Origin: Methanolobus sp. ZRKC5
Lineage (GTDB): Archaea > Halobacteriota > Methanosarcinia > Methanosarcinales > Methanosarcinaceae
DNA length: 64,000 nucleotides
Direction of reading: 5' to 3'
NCBI RefSeq assembly: GCF_038446525.1
Contig: NZ_CP151792.1
Span: 2,232,001 to 2,296,000, forward strand
A program made the translations under genes and the position numbers. Positions 1 through 8,285 of the stretch are shown one piece after another (within the stretch, counting starts at the first letter, position 1; every line of letters starts with the position of its first letter). The notes under the pieces were generated by a model. It had not been told where the DNA came from, did no database searches, and was given only the letters and a program-made list of their open reading frames with translations.

Positions 1-43
1 CTATGAAGAAAGATTGCAGCAGATTGCAAAAGTCGTTGAGTAA
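1..43 (+). CDS. C-terminal end of an upstream gene (partial)
   Basis: An open frame entering from the left edge encodes YEERLQQIAKVVE and stops at TAA 41-43. The charged helical end resembles the cytoplasmic tails of the two Ig-repeat surface proteins that follow, so it may be the end of another member, but 13 residues cannot prove this. A short AT-rich gap with a TATA-like box follows, consistent with a gene ending here. Confidence 0.4.
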   Translation, partial: YEERLQQIAKVVE

Positions 44-91
44 TCTGTTGTATGCTTTATTTAGTTTGGCAATCATCCATTAAATTTGTCT

Positions 92-101
92 AGTTATATA
101 A
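92..101 (+). promoter_or_regulatory. TATA-box candidate for the first surface protein
   Basis: The sequence around 92-101 (agttatataa) resembles an archaeal TATA box. It lies about 80 nt before the GGAGGGG ribosome binding site at 161-167, leaving room for a transcription start near 120-125. Not verified by a BRE match. Confidence 0.35.
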
Positions 102-175
102 TTTGATGTATATGTTCAAATAAGTTTATTAAATCGTAAACTCAAAATAGAGCCGACTATGGAGGGGATTACATC

Positions 176-2725
176 ATTAGTCCTATAAAAGAAAAATTTG
201 CCTGTTTAGTTGTAAATGGGAAAAAGCATGAACGTTCTGGGAATTCCTCAACTTTTGTATGGCTACCAGTTATTCTTATCCTTTTAACAATTTCACAAAT
301 CGTGATTGTTTCGGCGACTAATAGTACTCCCGTTTTAGAGGTCATAGGCGACCGAACGGTCGATGAGGGCAGTTTATTATCCTTCACTTTGTCTGCAAGT
401 GATTCAAATAATGATTCTCTGGTATTCTCCTCCTCCGGATTGCCGAATGGTTCAAATTTGAATGGAACCACGGGGTTATTTGAATGGCTCCCAAGCTATG
501 AACAATCAGGCATCTATCTAATACAGTTTGTAGTTTCTGATGGTGGGAACATTGATTCTGAATATATAACGATAACCGTGAACAATGTCAATCGGTTACC
601 TTTATTTTCTCCGATTTCTGATACTGCAATAAGTGAAAAAGCTCAGGCAACGTTGATACTTGAAGCATCTGATTCGGACAGTGATATTCTTGTTTTCTCA
701 AAGGATGTGTCATTTGGAAATCTTCAGGGTAATGTTTTTACCTGGATGCCGGGTTACGATGACCAGGGTGAACATACTATTATCTTCACTGCAAATGATG
801 GTTTTTCCTCAGTAACACAAACTTCAAGGATAAACGTTTCAAATGTAAACAGGGAGCCGGTGTTATACTCAATTGGTGACACTTCTGTTCCTCAGAATGC
901 ACCTGTTACTATACAATTGAATGGCTATGATCCTGATGGTGACACTCTTAATTATTCTATCGTAGGTATCTTACCCGAGGGTGCATCTCTGGATGCAAAT
1001 ACTGGCCTTTTCCAATGGCCAAATGCTGAAACTCTAGGTTTTTCTTTCCTGCAGTTTAGTGTCGATGATGGTTTCGCTTCAAAAACAAGGACTGCGAAGA
1101 TCATAGTTGGCGATTCCAATTCCCCACCTGTCATAAACACTATAGATCCCCAGTTAATTGATGAAAATTCAGAGCTTTCATTTGAGATATCAGCTTCTGA
1201 TCCTGATGCTGACAAACTGAGTTTTTCCTATCCGGACAATCTTCCACCAGGATCTATCTTAACAATAACAAAGTCTTCAGTTCAATTTACGTGGACTCCT
1301 TCATATGAGCAGGCTGGTAATTACAAAATAGAATTCGGGGTTTCAGACAGTAGTACGTATGGCTATTCAGCATATGAAGTAGTAGACATTGTGGTTTTGG
1401 ATGTAAATCAAGCTCCTGTCATTGATTTAGTGAATGATTATACACTCAGTGAAAAAAATGTCCTTAATATTGATTTGAGTGCAAATGATCCTGATAATGA
1501 TGATTTTACATTCTCAACGAACAGTAGCTTTGGAACTGTAAGAGGCAATATGTTTACCTGGACCCCAGGTTATTCTGATGCTGGGGTGCATGATATATGG
1601 TTCACAGTATCTGATGGTAGCTTGAGCAATAGTACAAAATCAACTATTATCGTCAATGATGCCAATATGCCTCCAAAAATAAATTATGTAAGTCCGTTGG
1701 AGGTTTCTGAAAATGAAACGCTAACATTTTCCTTATCAGTCTATGATGAAGATCTAAATGATACTTTTACCTACGCTGCAATCGATTCTCCTTCAGGTGC
1801 TAACTTCAATAGTTCAACAGCTACTTTCGAGTGGACTCCTTCCAGTACTCAGCTGGGCAAATATTCTGTGGGTTTCTATGTGAACGATGGTGCTCTAGAT
1901 GATTATGAAACAATTTCAATAACCGTAGTCGAACCTTCTTTACCAGTCATTCCTACAAGTTCCAGCTCAGGAGGCGGTGGCAGTGGAGGCGGTGGTTCGA
2001 TGAATACCGGTGAGAGGTATGAGAATATTGACCTCAAGGATTACACTATTAAGTATGTGATGAAGGACAAGAAAGCAATATTTGAATTTGACGAACCAGC
2101 TAATAGTATTATGTCCATTGGTTTTGTTTCCAGACTCAATGGGGGTCAGACCAAAGCGGTGGTGGAAATGCTAAGAGGGACTTCGGCATTGGTGGATGCT
2201 GCTCCTGATGGGGAAGTATATAAAAATCTGAATATATGGGTTGGAGATTCAAAGTTCTCTTCAGACGTGATATACGATGTAGCTATCAAGTTCAAGGTTG
2301 AAAAATCATGGATAGTTTCCAATGATTTGGATTTCGAATTCATAACACTGTATCGTTATTCAGATGGTATGTGGAACTCTCTGGAAACATCTTTTATAGC
2401 TGAGGATGGAGGGTATTTCTATTATGAAACAAAGTCACCTGGCTTTTCACCATTTGCTATTGTCATTCCGCATGCTTCAGAACTTATTATAACAGAAAAT
2501 AGCTCTTTCATCAATGAAACTAAAATGTCAATTAGTGATGAAATCATTCTGGATGAAGGTAAGGATTCTCCACAGGATAAAAAAAGACCTCTGGTGTTCC
2601 TTTTAATACTGGGATTGATAGTTGCAGTTGCTGTGGTAGGTACTAAGTACAGATCTCAATATGAAAAATTGTATACTCAAATTGGAAATCCTGATGGCAA
2701 AAGGTACAGGCGTCTAAAAAAGTAA
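176..2725 (+). CDS. Ig-repeat surface protein with PGF-pre-PGF domain and C-terminal membrane anchor
   Basis: This is an exported cell-surface protein of unknown ligand. Numbered from GTG 302 it shows six Ig/cadherin-like repeats of about 90 residues (He_PIG type, with motifs such as FEWLPSYEQSG and FTWTPGY), a Ser/Gly linker near residues 544-567, a PGF-pre-PGF domain near 573-720 (WVGDSKF, YRYSDGMW, PGFSPFAIV), one membrane helix near 761-782 and a short basic tail. It has no PGF-CTERM motif; the helix replaces it. Start choice: GTG 302 cuts through the signal peptide. The frame stays open upstream to a stop at 137 and encodes KKHER, then a hydrophobic stretch ending VSA. It contains no ATG, GTG or TTG, but ATT 176 follows GGAGGGG at 161-167 at good spacing, giving 849 aa. 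I favour the AUU start as inference; a frameshift error is the alternative. The next gene encodes a larger protein of the same design. Confidence 0.8.
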   Translation: MSPIKEKFACLVVNGKKHERSGNSSTFVWLPVILILLTISQIVIVSATNSTPVLEVIGDRTVDEGSLLSFTLSASDSNNDSLVFSSSGLPNGSNLNGTTGLFEWLPSYEQSGIYLIQFVVSDGGNIDSEYITITVNNVNRLPLFSPISDTAISEKAQATLILEASDSDSDILVFSKDVSFGNLQGNVFTWMPGYDDQGEHTIIFTANDGFSSVTQTSRINVSNVNREPVLYSIGDTSVPQNAPVTIQLNGYDPDGDTLNYSIVGILPEGASLDANTGLFQWPNAETLGFSFLQFSVDDGFASKTRTAKIIVGDSNSPPVINTIDPQLIDENSELSFEISASDPDADKLSFSYPDNLPPGSILTITKSSVQFTWTPSYEQAGNYKIEFGVSDSSTYGYSAYEVVDIVVLDVNQAPVIDLVNDYTLSEKNVLNIDLSANDPDNDDFTFSTNSSFGTVRGNMFTWTPGYSDAGVHDIWFTVSDGSLSNSTKSTIIVNDANMPPKINYVSPLEVSENETLTFSLSVYDEDLNDTFTYAAIDSPSGANFNSSTATFEWTPSSTQLGKYSVGFYVNDGALDDYETISITVVEPSLPVIPTSSSSGGGGSGGGGSMNTGERYENIDLKDYTIKYVMKDKKAIFEFDEPANSIMSIGFVSRLNGGQTKAVVEMLRGTSALVDAAPDGEVYKNLNIWVGDSKFSSDVIYDVAIKFKVEKSWIVSNDLDFEFITLYRYSDGMWNSLETSFIAEDGGYFYYETKSPGFSPFAIVIPHASELIITENSSFINETKMSISDEIILDEGKDSPQDKKRPLVFLLILGLIVAVAVVGTKYRSQYEKLYTQIGNPDGKRYRRLKK

Positions 2726-2784
2726 AACCTGGGTCTGTCCCTTCAGTTTTTCTTTATTTCATCGTGCATAAGCAAATTCCATTT

Positions 2785-2795
2785 TGTATATAAAT
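2785..2795 (+). promoter_or_regulatory. TATA-box candidate for the giant surface protein
   Basis: The 229-nt gap between the two surface-protein genes is AT-rich and carries tgtatataaat at 2785-2795, a good archaeal TATA-like element. If used, it would leave a leader of about 130 nt before ATG 2955. I see no strong hairpin terminator in the gap. Confidence 0.4.
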
Positions 2796-2954
2796 TATTA
2801 TTATTATATCAATGTGATTAAAAATTTTTATTAACCATTAGATATTAAACTTGTTAGTAGTGGTGGTGCTTCCTTTCGTGAGGTTAGTACTCTTGATAGT
2901 CACATCTAGAAGGCAGCTTTGCTTTCTTCTAAAAATGCTTTATGGGGGTAGGGC

Positions 2955-5900
2955 ATGTTTCCGATGGGAGTTGAAAAAGATAAAAAAAGATATTTTCTTT
3001 TATTATGTATCGTTTTGCTGATTGTAGTGTTGCCTGTGCCTGCCAGTGCATATTCCAACGAGTCGGTATCACTTGGAAGCACTGTTGTAAATCCAGCCAC
3101 TTCATTTTCATTACCATTATTTGTCGACAATATAAGCAATATGCGTTCGCTGTCTATGGATATTATCTTTGATGAATCTTCTTTTCTCATTGATGACGTA
3201 GTTGCAAATGAGACACTATCAGGATCGCAGCTGACATATTATCTTAACAATTCCACAGGTTTTGCAAACATGACCCTGGACTCTGTGGATATCACGGCAG
3301 AAGAACAAACTCATATTGCTGATGTTTTATTCAGGGCTAACACAAGCGGTGTCTATAATATTGTACTAAGGAATGTTTCTATTGAAAATGATACAATGTC
3401 GTATCCTGCAAAGTTCGTATTCAATAGCTCTGTAAGAGTCAATTATCCACCGGTGATCGATTATATCGATGATAAAAACGTCACTTCTGAATCAGAACTG
3501 TCTTTTCCAGTATCTGCAAATGATGCAGACGATACTGTTCTAAATTATACTGTTGAAGGCTTACCTGCTGGGTATGATCTCAATCCCACAACAGGATCTT
3601 TTATCTGGACACCGAAAAAAGAAGATTCCAATGTATATGATGCTAACTTTTCAGTGTCAGATGGTTTTGCAGTGGCTTTCACGCATACCAGTATTACTGT
3701 AAACGAAGCAATTGTAGATCAACCACCTGAATTGGCCTCTATTGGTAACAAGGCCGTTGTTGAAGATGACCTTCTTAGTTTCACAGTATCAGCCACCGAT
3801 CCCGATGGTGATACAATAACTTACTCTTCTATAGGCTTGCCTTCCGGAGCTAACTTTGGTTCCAGTAGTGGTGATTTTAGCTGGATCCCTGGTTTTGGAG
3901 ATGAAGGTAGTTATGAAGTCACTTTCATTGCGACTTCTAATGTTCTTGAAGATTATGAGACAATCACCATAACCGTAGGTGATGTTGACAGAGCTCCTGA
4001 ATTGGCCTCTATTGGTAACAAGGCCGTTGTTGAAGATGACCTTCTTAGTTTCACAGTATCAGCCACCGATCCCGATGGTGATACAATAACTTACTCTTCT
4101 ATAGGCTTGCCTTCCGGAGCTAACTTTGGTTCCAGTAGTGGTGATTTTAGCTGGATCCCTGGTTTTGGAGATGAAGGTAGTTATGAAGTCACTTTCATTG
4201 CGACTTCTAATGTTCTTGAAGATTATGAGACAATCACCATAACCGTAGGTGATGTTGACAGAGCTCCTGAATTGGCCTCTATTGGTAACAAGGCCGTTGT
4301 TGAAGATGACCTTCTTAGTTTCACAGTATCAGCCACCGATCCCGATGGTGATACAATAACTTACTCTTCTATAGGCTTGCCTTCCGGAGCTAACTTTGGT
4401 TCCAGTAGTGGTGATTTTAGCTGGATCCCTGGTTTTGGAGATGAAGGTAGTTATGAAGTCACTTTCATTGCGACTTCTAATGTTCTTGAAGATTATGAGA
4501 CAATCACCATAACCGTAGGTGATGTTGACAGAGCTCCTGAATTGGCCTCTATTGGTAACAAGGCCGTTGTTGAAGATGACCTTCTTAGTTTCACAGTATC
4601 AGCCACCGATCCCGATGGTGATACAATAACTTACTCTTCTATAGGCTTGCCTTCCGGAGCTAACTTTGGTTCCAGTAGTGGTGATTTTAGCTGGATCCCT
4701 GGTTTTGGAGATGAAGGTAGTTATGAAGTCACTTTCATTGCGACTTCTAATGTTCTTGAAGATTATGAGACAATCACCATAACCGTAGGTGATGTTGACA
4801 GAGCTCCTGAATTGGCCTCTATTGGTAACAAGGCCGTTGTTGAAGATGACCTTCTTAGTTTCACAGTATCAGCCACCGATCCCGATGGTGATACAATAAC
4901 TTACTCTTCTATAGGCTTGCCTTCCGGAGCTAACTTTGGTTCCAGTAGTGGTGATTTTAGCTGGATCCCTGGCTTTGGAGATGATGGTAACTATGATGTA
5001 ACTTTCATTGCAACATCCCATGGTCTTGAAGATTCTGAGACTATTACCATAACCGTAGGTGATGTTGACAGAGCACCTGAACTCGATTCAATAGGCAATA
5101 AGGCAGTTAACGAGAATGAGCTTCTTAGTTTTACTATCTCAGCCACCGATCCCGATGGTGACACGGTAACTTACTCTTCTATAGGCTTGCCTTCCGGAGC
5201 TAACTTTGGTTCCAGTAGTGGTGATTTTAGCTGGACCCCTGGTTTTGGAGATGAAGGTAGTTATGAAGTCACTTTCATTGCGACTTCTAATGTTCTTGAA
5301 GATTATGAGACAATCACCATAACCGTAGGTGATGTTGACAGAGCTCCTGAATTGGCCTCTATTGGTAACAAGGCTGTCAATGAAGATGACCTTCTTAGTT
5401 TCACAGTATCAGCCACCGATCCCGATGGTGATGGTATAACCTATTCCTATTCCTCTTCTTCTCCTCCAGCTTCTGCTACTCTCGATCCAAGTACCGGCAA
5501 ATTTAGCTGGACTCCAAGTTATGACGATGGAGGTAGTTATGATTTAACTTTCATTGCCAGTTCAAACGGTCTTACAGATTCTGAGACTATCACCATCACA
5601 GTTGGTAACACCAACCGTCCACCAAGACTTGCTGTTATAGGAGACAAGTCTACTGATGAAAATTCACCTTTATCCATTTCCTTGAGTGCAGAAGAGGATG
5701 ATGGCGATGTTCTATCTTATTCAGCCACACCTTTACCTGAAGGGGCACAGATGGACGAATCCACCGGCATATTCACCTGGACTCCAACATACGAACAGGC
5801 TGGTAGTTATAAGGTTCAGTTCGTAGTTTCAGATGGAACAATAGAAGATACTGAAGAAGTAACGATAACTGTTAATAATATCAACCGTCCACCGGTTATG

Positions 5901-8186
5901 GATATTCCAGATCAGGTTCACGTAGCGGAAAATACTACATTGGTCCTGAGTTTGAATACTTCTGATCCGGACGATGATACACTTGAATATTCAATGGATC
6001 CTTCCTTTGGTACTTTGCAGGATGGTATCTTTTCATGGACTCCTGGTTATGAAGATGAAGGTGTTTATAGTGTCACTTTTACTGTGAAGGATGCTGAGTT
6101 TGAGATTAGCAAAGTATTGCTTATCAATGTCACACATTCAAACTCTGCACCGGTGCTTTACTCTATCTCTGACCGGCTGGTCAATGAGCTTGAAACGGTA
6201 ACCATTAACCTGACAGCTATTGACATCGATGGCGATGAACTCACATTCTCAAAGGATGTGAGTTACGGTAACCTTACAGACAATATTTTCACCTGGACTC
6301 CTGGCATCAATGACAGTAATTTCCATGACATTCTGTTTACAGTGTCCGACGGTCAGCTTTCAGATTCAAAAACCGCGACTATTGCAGTTGGTAACACTAA
6401 TATTCCACCGGTACTGGCGCACATGGAAACCCAACATACAAGAGAAAACGAAATACTGACATTCATTCTGGATGCTTCTGATGTTGATAATGATACGCTG
6501 ACATATTCATCTTCCAACCTTCCAATCGGTGCAAATCTTGAAAGCAGCACTGGTCAGTTTTCCTGGATTCCAACATATGAGCAGGCTGGCAGTTATACTG
6601 TGGAATTCAGTGTGTCAGACAAGATATACACAGCAGTAGAGACCGCGATTATTAACGTGGAAAATGTCAACCGTGCACCAGTGTTTGTTTCTATTCCAAT
6701 GTATGTTGCAAATGAAACCCAGAGGTTAAACATAAATCTTAGTGCAACCGATCCGGATGGCGATAGTCTATCTTTCTCAACTGATAATGTAAATGGCACC
6801 ATCACAGGCAACGTATATGCTTGGACTCCCGGTTATTATGATAGCGGTGACCATTATATTGATTTCAATGTCACAGACGGGGAATTGGTAGACGCTACAA
6901 CAGTTCACGTCAAAGTACACGAGACCAATATGCCACCGGAAATTGATTCTATTGGTCCGCTATCTGCTTATGAAAATGTAACTTTGAAGTTTTTTGTAAA
7001 TGCGACAGATGGGGATTATGATTCATTGACCTATTCCGCTAGTGGATTACCAACAGGTGCATCATTTAATGCCTCTACAAGACAGTTCATATGGAAACCT
7101 AGCTATGCTCAGTCAGGCACATATTCTGTAGAATTCTGGGTTAGTGATGGAGAACTGGATATTTCAGAAGCTGTATCCATAAAGGTGTATGATGTAAATA
7201 GGGATTCCAGTAATGATCTTAGTAGCTTTTTAACATCTAGTAGCAGTAGCTCAGGTGGCGGTTCTTCAAGTGGTGCAGAAGATTATGATAATGTCGCATA
7301 CAAGGATTATGGTATGAAATATGTGACACAGGGGGTAGAAATAGTATTTGAATTCCCGAATGTAGAAAATGATCTTGAGTATGTGAAATTCAGTTCTCTA
7401 AAAGCAGCAGGCCAGGTAAAGGCAATAATTGAGATACTAAAGGAACGATCTAGTCTTGTAAACAGTAATCCACCAGGAAGTGTTTATCGTCATATCAATA
7501 TATGGGTCGGGGATGCCAAGTTCAATTCCGGTGACTATATGTCATCGGCAGAGATAAGTTTCAAGGTTGCAAAAAAATGGCTCGTTGATAACAATGCAGA
7601 TCCTTCAACCATAAAGTTTTACAGGTATTCTACTGGCTCATGGGAAGAACTCGAAACATCAAGGATAGGAACTGATGCAAATTATTATTACTACAAGGCC
7701 CAGACGCCAGGATTCTCTCCTTTCTCTATTGTAAGCACAGGCAGTGGTCCGGTTCTGATGAGCACAGTGCCGGAAAGTACTGCTGGCAATATCAAATATA
7801 GTTCTGATAGTGAATCAATCCTCAATTCAATAGAAGCAAGATCCGAGTCAGAGGCATTGAACACAGCATTGGAACATGACCCTGTGAGCCCGGTGAACAC
7901 TGGTATATTCTTCATAGGTATTATCGGAATTCTTGCAATTGGTTCTGTAATTGGTTACAGATCAAGGAACGAATCAGTGGTACTTTCCAGATATTACGAA
8001 GCCTTGTATTCTTTTTCGACAGGTATTAAAAATGCTGCAGAGTGGACAAAGTATAAGTTAAGTTTAGAATCAATGCATAATGATTATGCAGTTCTGTCTG
8101 GTAAACTGACTGAAATAAAGACTGCAGATTACAAGACAATATATGAAAAGACGATTGCTGAGATAAAGGAAAGGCAAAAACAGTAA
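2955..8186 (+). CDS. Giant Ig-repeat surface protein with cohesin-like N-terminus and PGF-pre-PGF domain
   Basis: A 1743-aa exported protein, probably a cell-envelope adhesin or structural protein. Residues 1-32 form a signal peptide (hydrophobic core then PASA). Residues about 33-155 resemble a cohesin-type beta domain (SFSLPLFVDN, LSMDIIFDES). About 14 Ig/cadherin-like repeats follow; repeats 2 to 5 and most of 6 are identical in protein and DNA. A Ser/Gly linker (about 1425-1440) leads to a PGF-pre-PGF domain (about 1441-1590), a membrane helix (about 1649-1670) and a charged cytoplasmic tail of about 70 residues that looks helical. No PGF-CTERM sorting motif is visible, so it is probably held by the helix. 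ATG 2955 follows a G-rich stretch; ATG 2964 is an alternative start. The upstream gene is a shorter paralogue. Confidence 0.88.
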   Translation: MFPMGVEKDKKRYFLLLCIVLLIVVLPVPASAYSNESVSLGSTVVNPATSFSLPLFVDNISNMRSLSMDIIFDESSFLIDDVVANETLSGSQLTYYLNNSTGFANMTLDSVDITAEEQTHIADVLFRANTSGVYNIVLRNVSIENDTMSYPAKFVFNSSVRVNYPPVIDYIDDKNVTSESELSFPVSANDADDTVLNYTVEGLPAGYDLNPTTGSFIWTPKKEDSNVYDANFSVSDGFAVAFTHTSITVNEAIVDQPPELASIGNKAVVEDDLLSFTVSATDPDGDTITYSSIGLPSGANFGSSSGDFSWIPGFGDEGSYEVTFIATSNVLEDYETITITVGDVDRAPELASIGNKAVVEDDLLSFTVSATDPDGDTITYSSIGLPSGANFGSSSGDFSWIPGFGDEGSYEVTFIATSNVLEDYETITITVGDVDRAPELASIGNKAVVEDDLLSFTVSATDPDGDTITYSSIGLPSGANFGSSSGDFSWIPGFGDEGSYEVTFIATSNVLEDYETITITVGDVDRAPELASIGNKAVVEDDLLSFTVSATDPDGDTITYSSIGLPSGANFGSSSGDFSWIPGFGDEGSYEVTFIATSNVLEDYETITITVGDVDRAPELASIGNKAVVEDDLLSFTVSATDPDGDTITYSSIGLPSGANFGSSSGDFSWIPGFGDDGNYDVTFIATSHGLEDSETITITVGDVDRAPELDSIGNKAVNENELLSFTISATDPDGDTVTYSSIGLPSGANFGSSSGDFSWTPGFGDEGSYEVTFIATSNVLEDYETITITVGDVDRAPELASIGNKAVNEDDLLSFTVSATDPDGDGITYSYSSSSPPASATLDPSTGKFSWTPSYDDGGSYDLTFIASSNGLTDSETITITVGNTNRPPRLAVIGDKSTDENSPLSISLSAEEDDGDVLSYSATPLPEGAQMDESTGIFTWTPTYEQAGSYKVQFVVSDGTIEDTEEVTITVNNINRPPVMDIPDQVHVAENTTLVLSLNTSDPDDDTLEYSMDPSFGTLQDGIFSWTPGYEDEGVYSVTFTVKDAEFEISKVLLINVTHSNSAPVLYSISDRLVNELETVTINLTAIDIDGDELTFSKDVSYGNLTDNIFTWTPGINDSNFHDILFTVSDGQLSDSKTATIAVGNTNIPPVLAHMETQHTRENEILTFILDASDVDNDTLTYSSSNLPIGANLESSTGQFSWIPTYEQAGSYTVEFSVSDKIYTAVETAIINVENVNRAPVFVSIPMYVANETQRLNINLSATDPDGDSLSFSTDNVNGTITGNVYAWTPGYYDSGDHYIDFNVTDGELVDATTVHVKVHETNMPPEIDSIGPLSAYENVTLKFFVNATDGDYDSLTYSASGLPTGASFNASTRQFIWKPSYAQSGTYSVEFWVSDGELDISEAVSIKVYDVNRDSSNDLSSFLTSSSSSSGGGSSSGAEDYDNVAYKDYGMKYVTQGVEIVFEFPNVENDLEYVKFSSLKAAGQVKAIIEILKERSSLVNSNPPGSVYRHINIWVGDAKFNSGDYMSSAEISFKVAKKWLVDNNADPSTIKFYRYSTGSWEELETSRIGTDANYYYYKAQTPGFSPFSIVSTGSGPVLMSTVPESTAGNIKYSSDSESILNSIEARSESEALNTALEHDPVSPVNTGIFFIGIIGILAIGSVIGYRSRNESVVLSRYYEALYSFSTGIKNAAEWTKYKLSLESMHNDYAVLSGKLTEIKTADYKTIYEKTIAEIKERQKQ
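3729..4972 (+). repeat. Perfect 270-bp tandem repeat, about 4.6 copies, inside the giant surface gene
   Basis: The block beginning gaattggcctctattgg at 3729 recurs at exactly 270-bp intervals (3999, 4269, 4539, 4809). By eye the DNA is identical in every copy up to about 4972, where the fifth copy first differs (ggttttggag becomes ggctttggag). Each unit encodes one 90-residue Ig-like domain. Two further, diverged units (about 5079-5348 and 5349-5623) contain patches identical to the array, for example at 5221-5360, which suggests gene conversion. Identity at synonymous positions implies recent expansion. Confidence 0.95.
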
Positions 8187-8285
8187 ATTTGTAAAATGTT
8201 GAACTTTCCTTATTTTTCCATTTTCCCTTAGTTTTATCTATTATTGAACTGTATTAATAAAAAGGGAAATTTTCAGGGAGAAATC

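Noticed and set aside
169-471. 100-aa minus-strand frame at the left edge
   Set aside because: It overlaps the signal peptide and first Ig repeat of the surface gene and has no supporting signals.
3729-5623. Possible CRISPR or non-coding satellite because of regular repeats
   Set aside because: The repeat length is 270 bp, in frame, and encodes Ig-like domains; there are no spacers.
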